Below are positions 58,532 to 64,000 of a stretch of DNA of 64,000 nucleotides, piece after piece (within the stretch, counting starts at the first letter, position 1; every line of letters starts with the position of its first letter). Both the position numbers and the translations under genes were made by a program. The stretch spans positions 838,724 to 902,723 of the forward strand of contig NZ_NNBL01000001.1 of assembly GCF_002803065.1 (NCBI RefSeq), written 5' to 3'. Below the pieces are notes generated by a model, which saw only the letters and a list, made by a program, of their open reading frames with translations, did not search any database and was not told where the DNA came from. The stretch is from Streptomyces sp. CB01635. Its GTDB lineage: Bacteria; Actinomycetota; Actinomycetes; Streptomycetales; Streptomycetaceae.

Positions 58532-60541
58532 ATGACAGCGACGACCGACGGAAGCAGCGGAGCAGCCGCTCCCGGCGCGACCTCGGCCACCACTGCCCAT
58601 TTGACCGACACGAGCCCCGGGGCGGCCGGGACGCACGACGCCGCCACCCGTTCCGTCCAGCGCGCCACGGACTTCCTGCTCGCCCGGCAGGACGCACAGG
58701 GGTGGTGGAAGGGGGACCTCGACACGAACGTCACGATGGACGCCGAGGACCTGCTGCTGCGCCAGTTCCTCGGGATCGGGGACGAGGCGACCACCCGCGC
58801 CGCCGGGCTCTTCATCCGCGGTGAACAGCGCGACGACGGCACCTGGGCCACTTTCCACGGCGGCCCGGGCGAACTCTCCACCACCATCGAGGCGTACGTG
58901 GCCCTGCGCCTGGCCGGGGACGCCCCCGACGAGCCGCACATGGCGAAGGCCTCCGCCTGGATCCGGGAGCGGGGCGGGATCGCCGCGAGCCGCGTCTTCA
59001 CCCGCATCTGGCTGGCCCTGTTCGGCTGGTGGAAGTGGGACGACCTGCCCGAACTGCCCCCGGAACTCATCTACTTCCCGAAGTGGATGCCGCTCAACAT
59101 CTACGACTTCGGCTGCTGGGCCCGCCAGACCATCGTGCCGCTCACGGTCGTCTCCGCGAAGCGCCCGGTACGGCCCGCGCCCTTCCGGCTCGACGAGCTC
59201 CACACCGACGCGCGGAACCCCAACCCGGCCAAGCCCCTTGCCCCCGTGGCGAGTTGGGACGGCGCCTTCGAGCGGCTCGACAAGGCGATGCACCTGTACC
59301 GCAAGGTCGCGCCGCGCAGGCTGCGCAAGGCGGCCATGAACTCGGCCGCCCGCTGGATCATCGAGCGCCAGGAGAACGACGGCTGCTGGGGCGGCATCCA
59401 GCCCCCGGCGGTGTACTCCGTCATCGCCCTCCACCTGGTCGGCTATGACCTCGAACACCCCGTGATGAAGGCGGGGTTGGAGTCCCTCGACCGGTTCGCC
59501 GTGTGGCGCGAGGACGGGGCCCGGATGATCGAGGCCTGCCAGTCGCCCGTGTGGGACACCTGTCTCGCCGTCATCGCCCTCGCCGACGCCGGCCTGCCCG
59601 CCGACCACCCCCGGCTCGTCAAGGCCGCCGACTGGATGCTCCGGGAGCAGATCGACCGGCCCGGTGACTGGTCCGTCCGCAGGCCCCAACTTGCCTCCGG
59701 CGGCTGGGCGTTCGAGTTCCACAACGACAACTACCCCGACATCGACGACACCGCCGAGGTCGTCCTCGCGCTGCGCCGCGTCCGGCACCCGGACCGGACG
59801 CGCATGGAGAAGGCCATCGAGCGGGGGGTGCGCTGGAACCTCGGCATGCAGTCGAAGAACGGCGCCTGGGCCGCCTTCGACGTCGACAACACCAGCCCGT
59901 TCCCGAACCGGCTTCCGTTCTGCGACTTCGGCGAGGTCATCGACCCCCCGTCCGCGGACGTCACCGGGCACGTGGTGGAGATGCTCGCCGTCGAGGGCAT
60001 GTCGCACGACCCGCGCACCCGGCGCGGCATCGAGTGGCTGCTCGCCGAACAGGAACCGAACGGCGCCTGGTTCGGCCGCTGGGGCGTCAACTACGTATAC
60101 GGGACAGGATCGGTGCTGCCCGCCCTGACCGCCGCCGGGCTGCCCCCCTCGCACCCCGCCGTCCGCCGCGCCGTCACCTGGCTCGAATCCGTCCAGAACG
60201 ACGACGGCGGCTGGGGCGAGGACCTGCGCTCCTACCGCTACGAGGACTGGAAGGGCCACGGCGTCTCGACCGCCTCGCAGACAGGCTGGGCGCTGATGGC
60301 GCTCCTGTCGGCGGGAGAGCGGGACTCCAAGGCCGTCGAGCGAGGAGTCGCCTGGCTGACCGAGACCCAGTTGGAGGACGGCACCTGGGACGAGCCGTAC
60401 TTCACCGGCACCGGCTTCCCGTGGGACTTCTCGATCAACTACCACCTCTACCGCCACGTCTTCCCGCTCACGGCACTTGGCCGGTACGTCCACGGGGAGC
60501 CGTTCGCCGACCAGGCGGCCTTGACGGGCAAGGGGAGCTGA
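58532..60541 (+). CDS. shc: Squalene-hopene cyclase
   Basis: The 669-residue membrane-associated triterpene cyclase turns squalene into hopene and hopanol. The acid motif DIDD (403-406, DxDDTAEV) that protonates the terminal double bond is intact. QW repeats such as QDAQGWW, QENDGCWGG, QPNGAWFG-like QEPNGAWFG and QNDDGGWGE run through it. The first 35 residues are low-complexity Ala/Thr/Gly. AAGGGGAAG lies before the ATG. It is separated from the prenyl synthase by 104 bp without a visible terminator. Its stop overlaps hpnG. Confidence 0.96.
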   Translation: MTATTDGSSGAAAPGATSATTAHLTDTSPGAAGTHDAATRSVQRATDFLLARQDAQGWWKGDLDTNVTMDAEDLLLRQFLGIGDEATTRAAGLFIRGEQRDDGTWATFHGGPGELSTTIEAYVALRLAGDAPDEPHMAKASAWIRERGGIAASRVFTRIWLALFGWWKWDDLPELPPELIYFPKWMPLNIYDFGCWARQTIVPLTVVSAKRPVRPAPFRLDELHTDARNPNPAKPLAPVASWDGAFERLDKAMHLYRKVAPRRLRKAAMNSAARWIIERQENDGCWGGIQPPAVYSVIALHLVGYDLEHPVMKAGLESLDRFAVWREDGARMIEACQSPVWDTCLAVIALADAGLPADHPRLVKAADWMLREQIDRPGDWSVRRPQLASGGWAFEFHNDNYPDIDDTAEVVLALRRVRHPDRTRMEKAIERGVRWNLGMQSKNGAWAAFDVDNTSPFPNRLPFCDFGEVIDPPSADVTGHVVEMLAVEGMSHDPRTRRGIEWLLAEQEPNGAWFGRWGVNYVYGTGSVLPALTAAGLPPSHPAVRRAVTWLESVQNDDGGWGEDLRSYRYEDWKGHGVSTASQTGWALMALLSAGERDSKAVERGVAWLTETQLEDGTWDEPYFTGTGFPWDFSINYHLYRHVFPLTALGRYVHGEPFADQAALTGKGS

Positions 60542-61200
60542 TGACCGGATCACCGGCGGCCCCGCGCCCGCCGGACGCCGCCCCGCTGCTGGTCGCCTGC
60601 GCGCTCGGCATCGAGTACTTCGCCCTGCGCACCGGCGCCCGCACCGGAGCACCGGCCCACGTCACCGTGCTGCGCACCGGCATGGGACCCAGGGCGGCCG
60701 AGCGGTCCGTGGCCAAGGCCCTCGAGGACCCCGCCCTGCACGACGCGGCCGTCGTCGCGACCGGCTTCTGCGCCGGCCTCGCCCCCGGCATGCACCCGGG
60801 CGACCTGGTCGTCGCCGAGGAGACCCGCGACCCGTACGGCTCCACGCCGTGCACCGGCACGGAACTCCTCGTCAAGGAGCTGGTCAGGGCGGTACCGGGA
60901 CGGACCGTGCACACCGGCCCGCTCACCGGCTCCGACCATGTCGTGCGCGGTCACGAGCGCGGCGACCTGCTCGCCACGGGCGCGATCGCCGTGGACATGG
61001 AGTCGGCGGCCACGCTGCGCACGGCGGCCGCGCGGGGCCCGCGCCCGGTTGCGGCCGTACGGGTGGTCGTGGACGCTCCAGAACATGAACTCGTCCGTAT
61101 CAGCACGGTGCGCGGTGGAATATCGGCTTTCCGCGTTCTTCGTGCCGTGCTTCCCGCATTTTTCGAATGGCACCGTTCTTTGCTGCTCCCCCGGAGGTGA
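60541..61200 (+). CDS. hpnG: Adenosylhopane nucleosidase/phosphorylase HpnG
   Basis: The 219-residue protein is of the nucleoside phosphorylase (PNP/UDP) fold. LLVACALGIEYFALRTG, TGFCAGLAPGMHPGDLVVAEET and the AIAVDMESAATLRTAAA base-binding strand are typical. HpnG removes adenine from adenosylhopane, giving ribosyl- or phosphoribosylhopane on the way to bacteriohopanetetrol. The ATG overlaps the shc stop (TGATG). GGAGGTGA at its end serves hpnH. Confidence 0.88.
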   Translation: MTGSPAAPRPPDAAPLLVACALGIEYFALRTGARTGAPAHVTVLRTGMGPRAAERSVAKALEDPALHDAAVVATGFCAGLAPGMHPGDLVVAEETRDPYGSTPCTGTELLVKELVRAVPGRTVHTGPLTGSDHVVRGHERGDLLATGAIAVDMESAATLRTAAARGPRPVAAVRVVVDAPEHELVRISTVRGGISAFRVLRAVLPAFFEWHRSLLLPRR

Positions 61201-61205
61201 GCCAG

Positions 61206-62228
61206 ATGGCCATGCCGCTTCGTCAGTCCATCAAGGTCGCGACGTACCTCATTGAACAGAAGGTTCGCAAGCGCGACAAGTTCCCGCTCATTGTCGAACT
61301 GGAGCCGCTGTACGCCTGCAACCTCAAGTGCGAGGGCTGCGGAAAGATCCAGCATCCCGCCGGAGTGCTCAAGCAGCGGATGCCCGTGGCGCAGGCCGTG
61401 GGCGCCGTCCTGGAGTCCGGTGCGCCGATGGTGTCCATCGCCGGCGGCGAGCCGCTCATGCACCCGCACATCGACGAGATCGTCCGGCAACTGGTGGCGA
61501 AGAAGAAGTACGTCTTCCTCTGCACGAACGCGCTGCTCATGCGCAAGAAGATGGACAAGTTCACGCCCTCGCCGTACTTCGCCTTCACGGTGCACATCGA
61601 CGGGATGCGCGAGCGTCACGACGAGTCCGTCGCCAAGGAAGGCGTCTTCGACGAGGCGGTGGAGGCGATCAAGGAGGCCAAGAAGCGAGGCTTCCGCGTC
61701 ACCACGAACTCCACCTTCTTCAACACGGACACCCCGCAGAACATCATCGAGGTCCTGAACTACCTCAACGACGACCTCGAGGTCGACGAGATGATGCTCT
61801 CGCCCGCCTACGCCTACGAGAAGGCGCCCGACCAGGAGCACTTCCTGGGCGTGGAGCAGACCCGGGAGCTCTTCAAGAAGGCTTTCGCGGGCGGCAACAG
61901 GCGCCGCTGGCGCCTCAACCACTCGCCGCTGTTCCTCGACTTCCTCGAGGGCAAGGTCGACTTCCCGTGCACGGCGTGGGCGATCCCGAACTACTCGCTC
62001 TTCGGCTGGCAGAAGCCCTGCTACCTGATGGCGGACGGGTACGTGACCACGTACAAGGACCTCATCGAGAAGACCGACTGGGACGCCTACGGGCGTGGCA
62101 AGGACGAGCGCTGCAACAACTGCATGGCGCACTGCGGCTACGAGCCGACAGCCGTCCTCGCCACGATGGGCTCGCTCAAGGAGTCCATCCGCGCCGCCCG
62201 CGAGACCGTCTCCGGAAACCGCGGGTGA
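61206..62228 (+). CDS. hpnH: Adenosylhopane synthase HpnH (radical SAM)
   Basis: The 340-residue radical SAM protein has the Cys-x3-Cys-x2-Cys motif as C38, C42 and C45 ([11 protein letters not shown]), then [13 protein letters not shown] late Cys group, [15 protein letters not shown], is typical of HpnH. It joins a 5'-deoxyadenosyl radical to hopene to give adenosylhopane, the first step of extended hopanoids. GGAGGTGA precedes the ATG at 61206. It follows hpnG by 5 bp. Confidence 0.95.
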   Translation: MAMPLRQSIKVATYLIEQKVRKRDKFPLIVELEPLYACNLKCEGCGKIQHPAGVLKQRMPVAQAVGAVLESGAPMVSIAGGEPLMHPHIDEIVRQLVAKKKYVFLCTNALLMRKKMDKFTPSPYFAFTVHIDGMRERHDESVAKEGVFDEAVEAIKEAKKRGFRVTTNSTFFNTDTPQNIIEVLNYLNDDLEVDEMMLSPAYAYEKAPDQEHFLGVEQTRELFKKAFAGGNRRRWRLNHSPLFLDFLEGKVDFPCTAWAIPNYSLFGWQKPCYLMADGYVTTYKDLIEKTDWDAYGRGKDERCNNCMAHCGYEPTAVLATMGSLKESIRAARETVSGNRG

Positions 62229-62235
62229 CACGGAC

Positions 62236-63402
62236 ATGACCTCAGGAGAGCCCGTCTCACTGGGGCTCCCTTCGCTGCCGGTCCGACCGATCGCCGACCG
62301 CAGAACGAGTCGGCAGATCCACGTCGGGCCGGTGGCAGTGGGGGGCGGAGCGCCGGTGTCCGTGCAGTCGATGACGACGACACGGACCTCGGACATCGGG
62401 GCCACGCTGCAGCAGATCGCCGAACTGACGGCGTCCGGCTGCCAGATCGTGCGGGTGGCGTGCCCCACGCAGGACGACGCGGATGCGCTCGCGACCATCG
62501 CGAGGAAGTCGCAGATCCCCGTCATCGCGGACATCCACTTCCAGCCGAAGTACGTCTTCGCCGCCATCGAGGCGGGCTGCGCGGCGGTCCGGGTGAACCC
62601 GGGCAACATCAAGCAGTTCGACGACAAGGTCAAGGAGATCGCGCAGGCGGCCAAGGACCACGGCACCCCGATCCGCATCGGGGTCAACGCCGGTTCCCTG
62701 GACGCCCGGCTGCTGAAGAAGTACGGGAAGGCGACGCCCGAGGCGCTCGTCGAGTCGGCGCTGTGGGAGGCGTCCCTCTTCGAGGAGCACGGGTTCAGCG
62801 ACATCAAGATCTCGGTCAAGCACAACGACCCCGTGGTGATGGTGAACGCCTACCGGCAGCTCGCCGCTGCCAGTGACTATCCGCTGCATCTGGGTGTGAC
62901 CGAGGCGGGCCCGGCGTTCCAGGGCACCATCAAGTCCGCCGTCGCGTTCGGCGCGTTGCTGAGTGAGGGGATCGGCGACACGATCCGCGTCTCGCTGTCC
63001 GCGCCGCCGGTCGAGGAGATCAAGGTCGGCATCCAGATCCTGGAGTCGCTGGGGCTGCGCGAGCGGCGCCTGGAGATCGTGTCGTGCCCGTCGTGCGGGC
63101 GGGCGCAGGTCGACGTCTACAAGCTGGCCGACGAGGTCTCCGCGGGCCTCGACGGGATGGAGGTGCCCCTTCGGGTCGCCGTCATGGGGTGTGTGGTGAA
63201 CGGTCCCGGCGAGGCGCGCGAGGCGGATCTCGGCGTCGCGTCGGGCAACGGCAAGGGCCAGATCTTCGTCAAGGGCGAGGTCATCAAGACCGTCCCCGAG
63301 TCGAAGATCGTCGAGACCCTCATCGAAGAGGCGATGAAGATCGCCGAGCAGATGACGGACGCCGGGGTGGCCTCGGGCGCTCCCGACGTCACCGTGAGCT
63401 GA
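62236..63402 (+). CDS. ispG: 4-hydroxy-3-methylbut-2-enyl diphosphate synthase (flavodoxin/ferredoxin-type) IspG
   Basis: The 388-residue MEP-pathway enzyme converts methylerythritol cyclodiphosphate to HMBPP. It has [18 protein letters not shown], the TIM-barrel DIHFQP and RVNPGN, and the cluster ligands in SCPSCGR and [10 protein letters not shown]. It lies 7 bp after hpnH. Streptomyces commonly carry a second ispG elsewhere for housekeeping; this copy is probably the one tied to hopanoids. Confidence 0.96.
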   Translation: MTSGEPVSLGLPSLPVRPIADRRTSRQIHVGPVAVGGGAPVSVQSMTTTRTSDIGATLQQIAELTASGCQIVRVACPTQDDADALATIARKSQIPVIADIHFQPKYVFAAIEAGCAAVRVNPGNIKQFDDKVKEIAQAAKDHGTPIRIGVNAGSLDARLLKKYGKATPEALVESALWEASLFEEHGFSDIKISVKHNDPVVMVNAYRQLAAASDYPLHLGVTEAGPAFQGTIKSAVAFGALLSEGIGDTIRVSLSAPPVEEIKVGIQILESLGLRERRLEIVSCPSCGRAQVDVYKLADEVSAGLDGMEVPLRVAVMGCVVNGPGEAREADLGVASGNGKGQIFVKGEVIKTVPESKIVETLIEEAMKIAEQMTDAGVASGAPDVTVS

Positions 63403-63427
63403 GGACAACCGGAGAGGGGGCCCGAGC

Positions 63428-64000
63428 GTGACAATTCTGGAAAGCATCCGGGGGCCGCGCGATCTGAAGGCGCTGAGCGAGGATCAGCTCGGCGAACTGG
63501 CCGCGGAGATCAGGGAGTTCCTGATCCACGCGGTCGCGAGGACCGGCGGCCACCTGGGACCCAACCTCGGGGTGGTGGAGCTCTCGATGGCCCTGCACCG
63601 GGTCTTCGAGTCGCCCGTCGACCGGATCCTGTGGGACACCGGCCACCAGAGCTACGTACACAAGATGTTGACGGGTCGTCAGGACTTCTCGAAGCTGCGC
63701 GGGAAGGGGGGCCTGTCCGGCTACCCCTCGCGCGAGGAGTCCGAGCACGACGTCATCGAGAACAGCCACGCGTCCACCGCGCTCGGCTGGGCGGACGGCC
63801 TCGCCAAGGCGAACCAGGTCCTGGGCGAGCGGGGCCACGTCGTCGCCGTCATAGGAGACGGGGCGCTCACCGGCGGCATGGCCTGGGAGGCGCTCAACAA
63901 CATCGCGGCCGCCAAGGACCGCCCGCTGATCATCGTCGTCAACGACAACGAACGGTCGTACGCCCCGACCATCGGTGGACTCGCCAACCACCTGGCGGCC
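63428..64000 (+). CDS. dxs: 1-deoxy-D-xylulose-5-phosphate synthase (3' part cut by window edge)
   Basis: The first 191 residues of DXS are present from a GTG with AGAGGGGG upstream. The TPP site begins with SHLGPNLG-like [17 protein letters not shown], then [15 protein letters not shown], the glycine-rich [11 protein letters not shown] and the [17 protein letters not shown] metal/TPP motif. It makes the first committed MEP-pathway intermediate from pyruvate and glyceraldehyde 3-phosphate. It sits 25 bp after ispG and so is likely cotranscribed. Confidence 0.95.
   Translation, partial: MTILESIRGPRDLKALSEDQLGELAAEIREFLIHAVARTGGHLGPNLGVVELSMALHRVFESPVDRILWDTGHQSYVHKMLTGRQDFSKLRGKGGLSGYPSREESEHDVIENSHASTALGWADGLAKANQVLGERGHVVAVIGDGALTGGMAWEALNNIAAAKDRPLIIVVNDNERSYAPTIGGLANHLAA

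Noticed and set aside
1-64000. CRISPR arrays, insertion sequences, tRNA genes, phage attachment sites
   Set aside because: No regularly spaced repeats, transposase or integrase reading frames or cloverleaf-like stretches were seen in the whole window.

Overview
The window is chromosomal DNA of a Streptomyces species. The evidence is uniformly GC-rich codon third positions, GTG and TTG starts, twin-arginine and Sec exported proteins, a WhiB-family protein, an SsgA-like sporulation protein and a complete actinomycete hopanoid operon. From memory, gene order matches the S. coelicolor SCO67xx arm region (ssgD, the SCO6745 family, idi next to SCO6750, hopanoid genes from SCO6759). This is recollection and was not searched. 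I see no tRNA, rRNA, insertion sequence, prophage or CRISPR array. The window starts inside a GH64 glucanase gene and ends inside dxs.

1-12.6 kb is housekeeping and accessory metabolism: a glucanase under a CebR-like operator, a two-domain VOC protein, a WhiB protein, an acyl-ACP desaturase with a strong repeat operator, dimethylargininase, an ABC-F ATPase, a GPP34 protein, a PEP-mutase/ICL-superfamily enzyme, an SsgD-like protein, a secreted beta-propeller, a YciI protein, endonuclease V, a saccharopine-dehydrogenase-like oxidoreductase and a YjbR-like protein.

12.8-20.4 kb is a co-directional fatty acyl-CoA degradation operon (CoA transferase, LLM oxidoreductase, acyl-CoA dehydrogenase, thiolase, FadB-type fusion). 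It is preceded by a TetR/KstR2-like box and followed by a convergent MerR regulator. 20.7-34.2 kb holds an asparagine permease, a decayed macro-domain gene behind a textbook PafBC/RecA-NDp DNA-damage promoter, an MpaB-type oxygenase, three exported peptidases, a BCCT carrier, a D-amino-acid oxidase, an unassigned protein and a second ABC-F protein. 34.3-45 kb holds Tex with a Gln/Gly tail, a SCO6745-family protein, a GlxA/DJ-1 pair, enoyl-CoA hydratase, an HdeD-like protein, an anti-sigma-type ATPase, IPP isomerase, a methyltransferase-acetyltransferase fusion behind a 23-codon leader, and a CDF metal exporter.

45.1-53.5 kb is the most intriguing part: galE diverges from a tight seven-gene row. 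The row encodes a DUF5941/CDP-alcohol phosphotransferase fusion, a LicC/IPCT-like cytidylyltransferase, a glycerol-1-phosphate-dehydrogenase-like enzyme, a second CDP-alcohol phosphotransferase lacking the fourth motif Asp, a GT2 glycosyltransferase and a TagGH/Wzm-Wzt-like ABC exporter. Together they look like a machine that makes an activated polyol phosphate, builds a polyol-phosphate glycoconjugate and exports it. I know of no characterised product.

53.5-64 kb is the hopanoid operon: hpnC, hpnD, a 49-codon ORF coupled on both sides, hpnE, a polyprenyl diphosphate synthase, shc, hpnG, hpnH, then ispG and dxs. The last two would supply isoprenoid precursors to the same pathway. A lower-GC 364-bp leader region with a perfect palindrome, a possible sigma-R-like promoter and a 21-codon upstream ORF precedes hpnC.
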